Source: Aquilaria yunnanensis
Taxonomy: Eukaryota; Streptophyta; Magnoliopsida; Malvales; Thymelaeaceae
Assembly: GCA_039654915.1 (NCBI GenBank)
Contig: CM077595.1
Coordinates: 92,483,501-92,547,500 of the forward strand
Reading direction: 5' to 3'
Length of the DNA: 64,000 nt
Shown in pieces: positions 51,741 through 64,000 of this stretch; the first letter of the stretch is position 1; the number at the start of each line of letters is the position of its first letter. Made by a program: the position numbers and the translations under genes. The notes under the pieces are model-generated. The model did not search any database. It was not told the DNA's origin and saw only the letters and a program-made list of their open reading frames with translations.

Positions 51741-52850
51741 TGGGGCGATTTGTTGAAGTAGATCGAGTTGAGCATTGAAGTGTCCAAGTTTAGTTCGGTT
51801 TTGAGATCGGCAAATCATGGGCTTCAACCAAGTCAGTATCAAACGATCACAACAAGAAGCTAAGCTTTTTAGGCCCAGATCGTTTCAAATTAATGCAGGC
51901 TATTTAAAACATTTTCGTGATTTGGGTCAGAGCGCACATGCGACCCGGTTTGAGAAAAGACAACGCTATTTCTGTCCTTACCTGCTTCCCATACTAGATT
52001 CGCTGAGTCTGTCCTTACCCCCTTCCCAGACTAGATTGTCACAGAGTCCTATGCAAGTGTTAGAACGGACAGGAGATTTAGACTTCTTAAGGTGGCAGTG
52101 ATAGGTGGAGAAAGTCCCAAAAGAATTGAGATGAGATCAGAAGAGAGGGAGGATCATAGAGGGGCAGGAGGTGCCTTTGGGTGGAGGGAGAATTATAAGT
52201 TCCGAGTGAAGGGGATTGGAGCGGACAAGATAAAGAAGGGAGAGGAGGAATACTATTAAAACGGGAACGATTAGATTTTCGTCCCATTTTCCAGCAAGCA
52301 GTGAGGCAATTGTATAGTTTCTGGTGAGTTGTCTGATGATTGTACCTGTTTTTCATCCAATTTTTTGCAAACGTTCCGACAATTGTACAAAATTTTGCCC
52401 TATTTTCCGGTGAGTAGTTCGGTGATTGTATAGGAGGGCGGCACTTGTAAGTTGTAATGGAGAGAAGACGCTGAAAGTTGAATAAAACTGAGGTTCAATT
52501 TTGAGGACAATTAATAAAGCAATTTGGTGGGCCCAATAAAAGTGACATGGGAAAACACAAAAACATGTTAACTTAGGTTAAATAATGTAAAACGAACTGT
52601 TATTATTGAATTTGCTATTTAGGCTTGACTCTGGCCCATTCCACAGAGAGGTGTCTTTCAAACATAGGGCTACGCTGAAAGATTTTCCAAGCAAGACAGA
52701 ATCTAAGCGTTTAGGGTAGGATAGTGTCTAGGATTACATGTTTAGTGTCTTTCATGAGGTACTATAGTGGTAGGGTTGCTTAGCCATCAATTCAAAGCAT
52801 TAACTATTTCCATGACATGGTGGATTACAATTTAATTTTTTAATTCGGTG

Positions 52851-52892
<42 letters not shown>

Positions 52893-53304
52893 CATTGCGC
52901 CCATTGACAATTGATTTTAATTTTAATGTTGTAATATCCCCTTCACACTTATAGACATATCTTATAGACATATCTAGTGTGCTTAGCCCTTTTTTATATC
53001 ATCCTTAATCTTATACTTTACATATGACACCTCTATATGCCACTTCTATTTTGCTCGTCCAAATGGAAAGTATGTGTCATTTGTGAGATTAATTCTCCCT
53101 ATATATTTGGATTAAGTCATTCCATTTGTTTTAATCTTAAGTTGCATTTAGGACTTCTAATGTCCAAATTGTCACATGCATTATGAATGATAAATATTTC
53201 TTATTCAATATATCATCCTAAGGATGGTGCATCTTTTACTGATTTAGCATGTTCATTATTCCATCTTCCAAAATATCTAACATCAGATGTTCTATGGCCT
53301 AGAT
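51741..53304. other. Intergenic DNA, no gene recognised
   Basis: Short GC-richer frames near 51.8-52.3 kb have no recognisable domain. A (TA)n microsatellite lies at about 52855-52889. No RNA gene was seen. Confidence 0.4.
52855..52889. repeat. (TA)n microsatellite
   Basis: About 17 consecutive TA units in intergenic DNA. Confidence 0.95.
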
Positions 53305-53550
53305 CATTTTATGTCCTTAGAATTATGTTCATTCACTCAAAAGAGTATCTAAACTTTAGTGTGGTACAACCATGACCGTAGAACACTTATTGCCAATTTA
53401 GATTGCATTAACACGTGAACGTTAATGCATTTTATGTCCTTTGAATTATGTTCACTCACTAAAAAGAGTATCTAAACTTTAGTGTGGTACAACCATGACC
53501 GTAGAACACTTATTGCCAATTTAGATTGCATTAACACGTGAACGTTAATG
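53305..53550 (+). repeat. 123-bp tandem duplication (two nearly identical units)
   Basis: Unit 1 (53305-53427) and unit 2 (53428-53550) both begin CATTTTATGTCCTT and share AAAGAGTATCTAAACTTTAG, ACCATGACCGTAGAACACTT and ACACGTGAACGTTAATG in the same order. Only a few substitutions separate them, all in the first third, so the duplication is recent. Confidence 0.95.
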
Positions 53551-54283
53551 CATTTTTTTTATCAGACAAGAAAAAGATTGTGGGTCCCATGATTTGTTTC
53601 CTTAACTGCCCCTAACACATGCGTGTAATTACCCCATCTCGTAGAACCTCTATAAGACCACTTGGTGAACTCTTCTCCACCCACCAACTGAACCCATCTC
53701 CCAGAACTTCTTTATTTTCTTTCTTAGAGAGCCTGTCTTCTAATGCCTATGTGTTTAATCGTAGTCAGAAATTCCAAAGTCAGCTGCTATTTAGGGTGCT
53801 GAAGTCGTCTGCCTACTTGCACATATTAGATCCCAACAGTCCGCCACAATCACCAACCACATTTACATTGACACAAACAATTCCAATCGGTCGAGGAGCT
53901 TGGTTCATGGCCAATCTTTACTGTAGCAGCATTGTTCATCCACAAATATCCTTAGGGAGCCACATCAATGTTGATCCACCTAATTACCTTGAACAATGCC
54001 CATTTTGAACTGCTGGTGTAGATCTAGACAACTAGGTGCCTGATTTTAATAGCCGTTATAGTAGAATTTCGATTGAATCTTAATAGTGTCACGCCAAAAT
54101 GCCCAAATATGCTGAGATTGTCGACTCTCTTGGGTTAATTGTATTAAAATCACCCTGCCTAGGTCAATTGTATATATGGGCTTATTTTGATGGCATTTAG
54201 TTTCTAGTCTCCCATAGTCGAACACGTCACCTACCAAAACCAAGTTAACTTACCCCTATTAAATTTAAACAAGCTGGGCCTTA
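53551..54283. other. Intergenic DNA with an unassigned 129-codon frame
   Basis: An open frame at 53619-54008 (+) encodes a Ser/Pro-rich 129-residue sequence without a domain I recognise. Surrounding sequence shows no splice-compatible extension or conserved pattern. I treat it as non-coding unless expression is shown. Confidence 0.35.
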
Positions 54284-55029
54284 GGCCCAATTCATTTCGC
54301 TTTAATGTAGCTCGGTTAACATGTTTTTTATTATGGGTCAAGTTGTGTAAGCAGGTTGCGTGTGACCTAATCCCTTAAAAGTCCAAAAAACCCTTTCTCC
54401 TACAAATCATCTCCATGGTCACCACTGCATCTCCTACACTGCCACTCACAAGAGCAAATCCACCTAATCTAATCGCTATCTTAACATTCAAATCTAGGTC
54501 ATTCGATCATAACCACCAATCGGGGAAGCAGATCTGGCCCGTTTGACTTTCATGATCCTGGAGTTCACTCGCTCGGCCATTCGACCATCGATTTCTACTT
54601 CGCTGTGAAAAAAGTCAATGCAGGACAACACTACTTTGCCGAAGGCTTGATCTCTACTAACAGACTCGCCTCATAGATTCCACCTCTCTCTGTAACTAAT
54701 AAATTAACAGAATCTCTTCGCTTGGTTGTGTGATCATTTTGCACTGCCGATCGGTGAAAGAACCGAATGTGCAAGTTATGAAAATAGTTCTATCGGTCAT
54801 GGCCCTTCGGAGAAGCTTCATGTTTATGTGTCTGAGGGGTATCAGAAAGGCTTTAAGGTTTACACGGTGGTGGCTGCCATTTTGAAAAGGAGATTTGGAG
54901 ATGTCACCGTATAATTAAACTTAATTCCAGGGGCAAAGAGGAGTAAAAAATTTGGACCCTACATCTCATCTTTATAAGATAAAGCAAAACATGTTAATTT
55001 ACTTGAGTTAAATCTTACCAAATAGGCTA
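54284..55029. mobile_element. PIF/Harbinger-like MITE with TTA target duplication
   Basis: TTA flanks both ends (54281-54283 and 55030-55032). The left end is GGCCCAATTCATTTCGCTTT; the right end, read inverted, is TAGCCTATTTGGTAAGATTT. The subterminal TTAACATGTTTT motif occurs on both sides. It has the same layout as 36794-38574 and 59286-60242. Confidence 0.65.
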
Positions 55030-55193
55030 TTAGCCTCATTAACCTTACATTTGTTACTTAACTAACCCACGTGTCAATTCACCTAGCTTCTTAGTTTATC
55101 TCTTTTGTATCCCATATTTTAGCATCTATTAATCTCTGCCTCATCCCCAATTCATCTTCCCCTCTCACATTTATCCTTTACTGTTAAGGGTGT

Positions 55194-55695
55194 TTATTCA
55201 GTTTTTTCAACTTTAACCAAAACGGATAATCGATTTTATTCGGTTTTTAGTTTTATGTACTAATAACCGAATAGACCGAATTATAAGAGAAAACCAAAAT
55301 AATTAAAATTTGATTTTTAATCGAAATAACCAAATTCTATGCATACACATTCCAAACCTCAAATATCCATCTCATATTCCAATCTAAGTACATAGTTCAA
55401 TCACCTAGCAAACATCTATAATCCATTCCAAATCAAAACTTCATATACATACATATAACAAATATTCATTAGATGCATAATTCTTTCTAAATCTTAAACA
55501 TAAATACTAGAAAAATAAAAATGTGGTTATTTCAATTATCCAGATTTTAATTGAAGCAAATCGAAAATTGAACTGAATTTTTATATCGGTTTTCAGTTAT
55601 AACTGAAATATATTTAAAATTGATAACCGAAAATTGAATTTTTTTTTTCAGTTATTCGGTTATTTCGAATATAACTGAAATTTTGCTCACCCCTG
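55194..55695. mobile_element. hAT-like MITE, about 500 bp
   Basis: The left end TAAGGGTGTTTATTCAGTTT pairs with the inverted right end CAGGGGTGAGCAAAATTTCA. The 8-bp flanks TTTACTGT and TCTACCAT agree at five positions. The interior is rich in CGGTTATT/AACCGA motifs and has no coding capacity. Confidence 0.55.
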
Positions 55696-56167
55696 TCTAC
55701 CATCCCTTAATCTTGGTGTAACAACCACTAAAGCCTTTATGCATCTGATGCCACCATCATACCTTAATTGTCCTCTATCTTAACTACCTATTTTTTCTGG
55801 TGGAGGTCTGTCCTCTTCAATCAAAGTGACATCCACATAGCTAACCTCAATTACATCTACTTTGTTTGTCTCATAATCTTTGGACTCCATCAACAACTCA
55901 AACTACTCAAAATCCACTAGAATAGTGTCGCATCAAAGTGAGGGCAATTTGTGAATCATGTCTAAAGTGGTGGAAAAGGTGAAGAAAGAGGCTGTTGAGA
56001 AAGATTTAGCGTCTAGAGGTGGCATCAATGAGTGAGGCAATAAGAAGGGTGAAAGGTTTGAGTAGATCATGGAACGATGAAATCGATAACGAAGACAGCA
56101 GTAAAGTTTAGTAGGAATATTACAATAGGATGGAGTTGCATTAAAAGCAAGGGCAACGGAGACCATA

Positions 56168-56805
56168 GTGTTAAATACCGTGGTATACCGTTTACCATTG
56201 GTACACGGTACACGGTACAAACTTTTTCACGTTTTGTCATTTTACTGCGCAGTATTTCATGGTATACCACATATAGCTCATTTTTTATATGTATTTTGTC
56301 AAAAAAACCGCGGTATACCACAAATACTACGTGATACGTACCGTGATATTTTATTTTGTGCAAATATTTTTTTTCATTTTACATAAAAAATATCATAAAT
56401 ATGTAAAATATTAAAATATAAATAAAAAACATATCATAAAATAACCATTTACTTTTATTTTTTTATTACTTTTCTTAATTAATATAAAAATTTAATGGAT
56501 GGTAATAGCTTAAAGGTCCCTGTAGTGTTGAACAATATCTTTCAATTGGATTTCTAGTGCATGCTAACCCAATTGAATATCTTCTATCATATATATTTCA
56601 TTTATATTTGACAAATTATGTTGAGAAAAATTAAAATACATATAAAATGTGTAAAAATAAATCATTAAACAAACATGTCATCTTAAAATAATATTCTAAC
56701 ATTTATTTTTTTATGAAAACTGTAATGGTATGTGGCACGGTATACCATACGGTAAACTTTAAAAATTCAGGGTACGATATACCTAGTAGTAACAGTATTT
56801 AACAC
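56168..56805. mobile_element. TIR MITE with GTGTTAAATAC ends, about 640 bp
   Basis: GTGTTAAATACCGTGGTATACC at the left is mirrored by GTATTTAACAC at the right. Subterminal ACGGTATACC-type motifs recur near both ends and make local palindromes. No target duplication could be fixed, so the superfamily is undecided. Short frames inside are incidental. Confidence 0.55.
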
Positions 56806-58658
56806 CTTAATGGAAACTCAAGCAATTCTTTTCTCAATTTTTTTCCTTTTAAAAATTACTTTACTTTTATCTCTATCACTTTATAAAGAAATGGAAATGT
56901 GTAGAAAATATACTAAAACTTATCTTTTAAGATTTATTTGGGGAAATTATTAGAAAATGGATAAAATTTTAATATATAAAAATTTATTGTTCAATTTCTA
57001 TTTTTATTTAAATCCCACATTTTAAAAAAATTTAAAAAAATTCAAAACATTTTTTAAAGAATAATTATTTTTAGGAGTATTTTTTTAGGTTGGATGAGAG
57101 AAGAAATTTCATGAAAAACTAGCTACTTTAAGAAAATTATTGTATTTAAGTTATCATTATGTAGATAGATTATAATTATTCGAGTCCCAATGCTATTAAT
57201 TCTAAAAAAACAATAGTATAATTTTAAATTTTTTAGTTTTTTTTTGTCCTTTTATTTATATATATATTTTAACTCTTAATAATTTGTTGCCAAAAGAGCC
57301 GCCAATAAATCAACTCATGAGTATTATTAAGTGCTTAAAGCCACGTATTTTTGTACCTTAAGACCCAAAATTTTTAAATCTTTACAATTTGTTGATAGCA
57401 CCATTAAAAACTTGACGAAGTTAGTATCATGTGACTAAATATAAAGCAAATAAATAAGTTAAATAGGTTAAGTATCACACATTTTATAGTTGAAAGACTA
57501 AAATGCAGTGTAATAATTCAGATATGAAAATTAAAAATGCCCAAGTTAACATGATTGGAGGGACTCGCCTCATGATCAATGACTGATTCCTTCAATTAAT
57601 ATATCTTCTTCGTTTTCATACTCTTTCAGCTAGTGAGTGTTAAAATACAATTATCATAACTCGGGTATCACCCCAATTTTTTATAGCAAAGTCAGTCCTT
57701 TAACAATCCTTCAATTGGGGTAAGCATAGCCTTGTTGTCTTATGGAACTAAAATTTTTTAAGCTTTCTGTTTATTACCATCCAATAAGCTTGAATCATAT
57801 AAAAAAAGAGAGAGAGAAGAAAGGAAAAATAAAAGAAATGTTGCGTGTCATGATCTTTGAATGAGCTAATGAGTCACCTTGGCAGTTTAAAATTTCATGT
57901 TTCATCTTGCCCTATTAAGGTCGGAGTAAATGCATATGCCACCAAGGTAGTTATACATGCAAATAGATTAAAGTAATAAAGCATTAGAATATGTAAAAAG
58001 GTATTCCATCCCAATGCATGTCTCATATGACCTAATACGGAAATCTAATTAAATTTGTTGGTAGTGGTTTGCTTAAAAATGTCAATGGGTCAGATTTGGA
58101 TCAGATGAGAGTATTTTCACATCCTATAAGCTATAATGGATGTCCTATCCATATCTTATCCATCACTCATCAAGTGGACAATTTTCACATCCATATCCTA
58201 TCTATTTTTAGATGGGTTTAGTCAGATAAAATCCATCCACTGACCAAACTTCAGCAACCATAATTTTATTAAACCATGCCATATTCAGTCATACATTTAT
58301 TACTATTAGAAACATCCTTTAATTAATAATAATATGTTATACACACACACACACATGAGTCGGATATCAGGCGGGTGAACTGCAAACAAACATCCTACTC
58401 AAACCTGCCAGCGGATGAAAAAAAAAATTATATCCCACTCAAACTCGATCAATCATAAAAAAAAAAAAGACTCATCGGATTAGGTGTAACTGGATGCCTA
58501 CCGAATCATATGTTTATTAACATTCCTAGGTTTGCTTATCACTTCATCAAGCAAGTCATAACCAATGGCGATGCTTAGTATAATTTGGTAGGATTGTAGT
58601 TCCTATGAGAAATTCAAGAATAAAGGGTGCATAGTATAAATTACTAATAGCATAATAT
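56806..58658. other. AT-rich intergenic DNA
   Basis: No coding signal or RNA gene. A short (CA)n run lies near 58.34 kb. Confidence 0.5.
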
Positions 58659-58909
58659 TACTTTTTTTGTCTTAAAACTATTGAAATATATTTTATTTTA
58701 AGCAGTTTCAATTTTTTGCAATATCTTAATATTTAATAAATTACTTTACCATACTACCATTTAAAATATCATTTTAATATTCACTTTTTTCCCAACTTTT
58801 TTGACTTGCAAAAAGGTAAAGACAAAAGTGAAAATAATACAAAGTTTTTGCACTTTCTTAATCACCATATTAAACCATATGATTTAATAGATATGAGGCC
58901 AAGAAAGTA
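58659..58909. mobile_element. Degenerate Stowaway-like MITE
   Basis: CTTTTTTTGTCTTAAAACTA after TA and an inverted end GAGGCCAAGAAAG before TA resemble decayed Stowaway termini. The assignment rests on these ends, the TA sites and the size only. Confidence 0.4.
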
Positions 58910-59285
58910 CTATAAACCCTTGTCAAATTATAATTAAAAAAAACTATAGTATTTTAGCCCTGTGGAATTTTATCCCAAGCTTTGCCATTGCTCATAACCT
59001 AATTTCACCATTACTCATGAGGCCACATTAATTATTAAAGCCAATTCTTGTAAGTTTCAACTATCCCTCTCTCCCATTCTCTCCCTCTTTCCCCAAAGTT
59101 TCAACCTAGTAATAAGGTTGCACAAGATCACCATCAGGCAAAGGGCTTTCTAATAGTGCAACAAAAGCTATATTCTATGTAGATCTTTACCTAATAGAAA
59201 CCATTGGGTTTCTTCCTAGTCTACTTTTCCTTCACATGAGAGCTATTGTTTGCATGAACAATAACTTGAGGAACAAAATAGCTAA

Positions 59286-60242
59286 TAGCTTAACTTTGAA
59301 TCATGTTACTTACAGTCGATTTAGAAAAAATTAACTGAAGTTTGTTAATGTGTTTTAACTATTTGAGATGTTAACTGGCAATGGGATCCATGTATTATGG
59401 ACTTATTTACCCCTATGCTAAAGTCTGTAGACTGTTCTCTCTTTAGATTGCGACTTTCTTTTACTACCCCTCTCTCTTAACTCCATTAAACTTGCTGGGT
59501 TTCTGGATGTCTTTGAAAAATTTTAAATTTTCTTTCATTTTTTTTTGTTTTTTTATATGCTCCTTTGAATCCTTGTATGTTTTAAGTTTTTACAACACCT
59601 CCATCGCCTCAGTGGCATAGCTACAGCATTTACAACTTGTCCCATAGTAGCCACAACTACAACAATCATAGGTCCATAGTGGCACAATCCACCACAGTCA
59701 TAGCCTCTGTCGAGTCCTTCACATCCCCACAGTAGCCTCCATAACTGCAATTTTCACCACTGTAGTTGCCCTATTCCAACCAGTTTCAACTGCCATAACA
59801 AAAAACCCCCATTTGGTCTCTTCCGCCTATGGGTACCATCTCGTCAAAATCCTCATGTATATAGTTTTCCCTTTGAACCTTGGCACTAGAATAAGACCGC
59901 TCATATACTTATGATACAGACGAATTGATGGGCAAGCACGAATGAGGAAAGTCTAGGCAAGCACAAATATATGGTACAGATGAATTAATTGGCGTATGTT
60001 GCTCAATGGGCAAGCACGAACGATGGTGGGGGTACTATGAAATCTAGGTGGAGGGGAGAACTAGGGGAGTCTATTGTGGGGTACAAGGTTAAGGCTGTCG
60101 TTGGATGCCAAAAAAAAAAAATGATAGCATGTTTGTAATTATTATGAAAATTAGGGGCAAAAATAGTTGGGTCAATATTGTGTTTGACCCACAGACCAAC
60201 AACATATTAACCTAGTTAGGTTAAAATGAAATGAACTGGGCC
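59286..60242. mobile_element. PIF/Harbinger-like MITE, about 960 bp
   Basis: TAA flanks both ends (59283-59285 and 60243-60245). The left end is TAGCTTAACTTTG; the right end, read inverted, is GGCCCAGTTCATTTCATTTT, very close to the terminus of the 54284-55029 element. The interior holds a short GC-richer frame (59553-59750, minus) with no known domain. Confidence 0.6.
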
Positions 60243-60836
60243 TAAATTACTTGTTCCCATGATGTTGTCACTTGAACATAAAAATACACTTATAGTCCTA
60301 CTTTACCTACTGACCAAGGGTACTACTGTTATATCACATACACATTTTTTTGAAAAAAAAAATAGATTTATACTTATGCTATAAGACTCTGTCATGAATC
60401 TAAGATAGACATGAAATATTAACATTTGGATGAAATGAAATGTTTGATAATAGAAATTGGAAGTACTTTATCTATCATTTTTCTTCCATTTTGGCCTTCC
60501 CATAACCAAAATCATCAAATTTCTAATGGAAATAAGTTAAATGTCATACTTTATAAAGTTCAAGGAGCAAAATGGATTTTAGGCCTTGTATTTTTGTACC
60601 TTTTTCACCTTTTACTATGTTTTGATATCAAAGTACAACACAAATGTAAATTGATATGGCAACATAGACATTTGAGGATGGGAACTAAAACTTGAAAAAA
60701 GAAAGATGGGTCTAATGGAAACTAAAATGCCAAGGTTCATATTGCCACTCATTAAAGGATGGGTGCCAAAATAGGAGCATTATCTAAATATCAGGGGCTA
60801 CTTACATAGTTTGGACCATAGTGGGGGTTCTTTCTT

Positions 60837-62120
60837 GGTTAAATTACACACTTTGTCCCCAACCTTTAATGATTGTTTTTGTTCTAATTTTAACTTTCAT
60901 TTTGCTTGTATGATACCCTAACCTTATTAAAATATTTCATTTTTGCCCTCTTTTGGATGAAAATCGTTATCTTAGATTTAAAAAAAAAACCACATTAGCA
61001 TGGGATTGTTGGGGGAAAAAAGCTAGTTTTAAGTTCCTAAAAATTTTCTCTTTGCAAAAGAAACCTAAAAATTTTGGAACCTAATGGTCCAACCACCCCG
61101 TCACCACAAAAAAAATCAGAATTTTAAAAGCCTTTATGGTTTGTAGCTTTTTTCATTCGCTTTAACTTTTTCTTTTGTCATTTCTTCCAAAGCTCAACTG
61201 ATTTTTATAAATCGAGCTCCAAAATTTGAGATTCATAATTTTAGATGTACATATATGAAAATTCGTTGAGAGAAGAGAAAGTTAAAGAGGGTAAAAATGC
61301 CATCAAACTATGTAAGGCGATCAAAATTCTGGGAATTTTTTTTTCTTGGTGTGGTGGTGTCACTGCACTGATGAGTTTTTTGGTTCTGGCGCCACCACGC
61401 TGGGAATTTTTTTTCAAAATTTTAGTTGGATTCCATGGTTTGATAACATTTTTCATTATCTTTAACTTTTTCTTCTATAATTTCTTTCAAATCTCAATCA
61501 ATTTTGATATATTTGGATTTGGAATTTTGAAACTACCAAACTGTTATAGCCAATTAAAATTCTAGAAATTTTTTCACAACATGGTGGCACCGCTATCGGA
61601 AAACTCATTATAGCAGTAGAGCCACAATGCCGGAAAAAATATTTTCAAAATTTTGTTTGATTTATATGGTTTGATAACATTTTTTATTCTCTTTAAATTT
61701 CTCTTCTATTATTTCTTTCAAATCTCAAGATATTTTTATATATTTGCATCTAAAATTGGGAAACCTAAATCTTTAATGCTCAATTTACAAAAATTGGTTG
61801 AGTTTTGAGAAAAATGATAGAAGATGAAGTTAAAGAAAATGAAAAAAGCTATTAAATCATGAAGGCCGATTAAAATTTTTAATTTTTTTTTAGGTGGCGA
61901 CGTGGGCTGTCAAACCGTTATGTTCCAAAGTTCTAAGGTCTCTTTAGTAAAGAGAAAGTTTTCAAAGAGTTAAAACTAGTTTTTTCCCTATAACCCCATC
62001 CCCATGCTGATGTGGTATTTTCCATCTAAAATAACAATTTTCATAAAAAAATGACTAAAATGAAACATTTTAATGAGGTTATGGTATCGTATGAGCAAAA
62101 TGAAGGTTGGGGTTAGAATA
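60837..62120. mobile_element. TIR element (tandem pair, copy A)
   Basis: The left arm GGTTAAATTACACACTTTGT and about 110 bp after it (CCCCAACCTTTAAT, TTCATTTTGCT, ATTAAAATATTTCATTTT) recur inverted at about 62043-62115. The arm family is shared with 40897-42911. The interior has repeats of a module with TGGTTTGATAACATTTTTCA-like and GGTGGCACCGC-like segments. Confidence 0.6.
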
Positions 62121-62136
62121 CATGCAAATTGCATGC

Positions 62137-63070
62137 AATGCCCCCAACCTTTAATTATTATTTCTGTTCTAACCCTCACCTTCATTTTGCTCGTACAATA
62201 CCCTAAACTCATTAAAATCTTTCATTTTGGCCCCCTTTTTGGACGGAAAATGTTATGTTGGATGGAAAAGACCACATCATCATAGGATTATAAGGGAAAA
62301 AGCTAGTTTTAAATCCCTAAAAACTTTCTTTTTACCAAAAAGACCTAAAAGCTCTACAAATTTAGAATTTTAATCAGCTTTCACGGTTTGATACTCTTTG
62401 TCATGCTCTTTAATTTTCTCTTCTATCATTTCTTTCAAAGCTCAACCGATTTTTATAAATCGAGCTTCAAAGATTCGGGTTTCATAAATTCAGATGCAGA
62501 TATATAAAAATTCAATTTTCATAAATTGCATCAGATTTTATCATTTCTTCTAAATTGCATTGGATTTTCACAAATCAAGCTTCAAATATTCAAATTTTAA
62601 ATTTTCAAATCTAGATGTATGAAAATCCACTGCGATTTGGAAAAAATGATAGAAAAAAAGGTTAAAGATGATGAAAAAAATGGTATCAAATCATGCAGGC
62701 CAATCAAAATTTTGAAAATTTTTTTTCTGGCATGGTGGCACCATCGCCGACAAACTCATTGGTGCAGTTGCGCCATCTTGCCGAAAAAAAATTTATAGAA
62801 TTTTGATAGGCCTACATGATTTGGTAGCATTTTTCATCATTTTTAACTTTCTCTTATATCATTTCTTCCAAATCTCATTGGATTTTCATATATTTGCATT
62901 TGAAATTGTGAAACACGAATATTTATAGCTCGATTTACAAAAGTAGGATAAGCTTTGAAATAAATGATATAAGAGAAAGTTAAAAGAGGATAAAAAAGGG
63001 TATTAAATCGTGAATGCCGATTAAAATTCTAAATTTCTTTTTTGGTGGTGACAGGGGTAGTCGGATCGTT
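62137..63070. mobile_element. TIR element (tandem pair, copy B, right end missing)
   Basis: A second left arm (TGCCCCCAACCTTTAATTAT, then TTCATTTTGCTCGTACAATA) starts right after copy A ends, in the same orientation. Its interior repeats the modules of copy A up to GTCGGATCGTTA. There the sequence switches to unrelated DNA, so the right end is lost or displaced. Confidence 0.55.
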
Positions 63071-64000
63071 AGTGTGGCAACATGCGGGTCGTTTTCAGGA
63101 GTCGCCACCAATCAGTTTTCGCTCAGGTCGATTGGATACCTTAAAAATATGGTCTGCGAGAGTTCGGGTGTTCGGGAGTACGGTTACGTTAAAACAACTT
63201 TGTTAAAAGCCTAAAAATTGGTACCTTAGTTGATTTCAATTTTGTTTTGCTTGCTTTTAAATGATTTCAGTTAATTTTCAAACTGAAAATTTTAACTGAA
63301 TTAGTCGGATGTGGATTTTTAAATTAATAGGATTCTTCAAAATCTTTGTATAATTTTTTTTAATAAATTTGATATTTCCGAACCATGGACTCTACTGAGT
63401 CATCCGGACACGGAATTTGATGAAATTTTAAATTAAATATTTTAATCCTGATATTTAATTTTATTCATTTAAAACTTTTATGTTTTCTTCAAGCCATGAA
63501 TCCTATCGGATCACCCAGACATGGGTTTTTAATTTAAAATTTTAATTCTTGATTTTTTCATAAATTTTTGTGAATTTTTTTTTGGATTTTTTTAGTAACT
63601 TTAATCTTAATCTTATTAAAAATTATTATAGAAGTCTAAACATGAGTCTAAAAATATGTTTTTTTAAAAAAATAAATTTATTCCTTTGGTAGAATAATTT
63701 GTTTATTATTTTTTTTGGATATTTTATTTTATTTACTTAAAAGTAAAAAAATGTTTCCAAACCGTGGATCCTGCCGGATCATTTGGATATGGAATTTAAT
63801 TTAAATTTTTGTTTATTTAATTAATTATTAATTTTGATAATAATTTTTAATATTTCTAATATTTTATTATTATTATTTCTATTTTTCTTGAATTTTGAAT
63901 TATTATTACTTTAAAGATATTTAAAAAAAGAATTGATTTTTATTTTTGGAATTATTTAATTATGATTTTTTTAATATTTTTAATAAAAAAAGAATAAATG
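63071..64000. repeat. Repetitive tail, possibly LTR-retrotransposon derived, cut by the window end
   Basis: The segment starts GTGTGGCAACATGCGGG, with AGGAGTCGCCACCAATCAG and GGTCTGCGAGAGTTCGGG close by. Similar phrases occur in dispersed plant LTR-type repeats. A motif of the form CCATGGACTCTACTGAGTCA is repeated in diverged form at about 63381, 63491 and 63761, separated by AT-rich spacers. The rest of the element lies outside the window. Confidence 0.4.

Noticed and set aside
53305..53550. CRISPR-like array
   Set aside because: Two direct tandem units without spacers in a plant nuclear genome; not a CRISPR array.
53619..54008. 129-codon plus-strand frame
   Set aside because: Ser/Pro-rich sequence with no family match and no supporting context; left as intergenic.

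Overview
This is a nuclear genomic window from a flowering plant, very probably a eudicot. It is AT-rich and gene-poor, with many-exon genes using GT-AG introns and a dense load of small DNA transposons. I find four intact protein-coding genes, one truncated duplicate gene, two decayed transposase-related loci and roughly twenty transposon copies or repeat blocks. I saw no tRNA, rRNA or CRISPR array.

Layout. 0.5-2.1 kb: two Stowaway-like MITEs. 2.37-4.79 kb (+): FKF1, a blue-light receptor F-box protein with LOV, F-box and Kelch domains. 5-11 kb: intergenic, with a Helitron 3' terminus, a Stowaway MITE and a MULE-type MITE with a perfect 9-bp target duplication. 11.16-18.20 kb (-): a DRP1-class dynamin in 16 exons. 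18.4-23.1 kb: a Mutator-like element with long terminal inverted repeats, invaded by a 970-bp hAT element and carrying a decayed GRF zinc-finger gene (+) and MULE fragments (-). 23.5-26.4 kb (-): a FAR1-related pseudogene with several stops. 27.70-32.22 kb (-): a full-length MAP70 microtubule-associated protein in 11 exons. 33-43 kb: nested transposon remnants. 43.28-49.22 kb (-): an ALKBH10-family 2OG-Fe(II) oxygenase-like gene with 8 exons, including one clear and one possible GC-AG intron. 49.39-51.45 kb (-): a second copy of MAP70 exons 1-5 that ends about 190 bp upstream of the ALKBH10-like start codon. 52-64 kb: repeats only, namely a 123-bp tandem duplication, Harbinger-like, hAT-like and Stowaway MITEs, a tandem transposon pair and an LTR-like tail.

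The genes do not form a pathway. From memory, Arabidopsis FKF1 and MAP70-1 are neighbouring loci, so FKF1 and MAP70 here may be retained microsynteny with DRP1 and transposons between them.

I found no convincing new biological system. The observations most worth checking are the five-exon MAP70 duplicate with an intact reading frame and copied promoter, the loss of a visible HxD/E iron motif in the ALKBH10-like protein, its GC-AG introns, and the nested transposons. Exon boundaries were placed by hand from reading frame, splice consensus and remembered family sequences. They have not been checked against transcripts.
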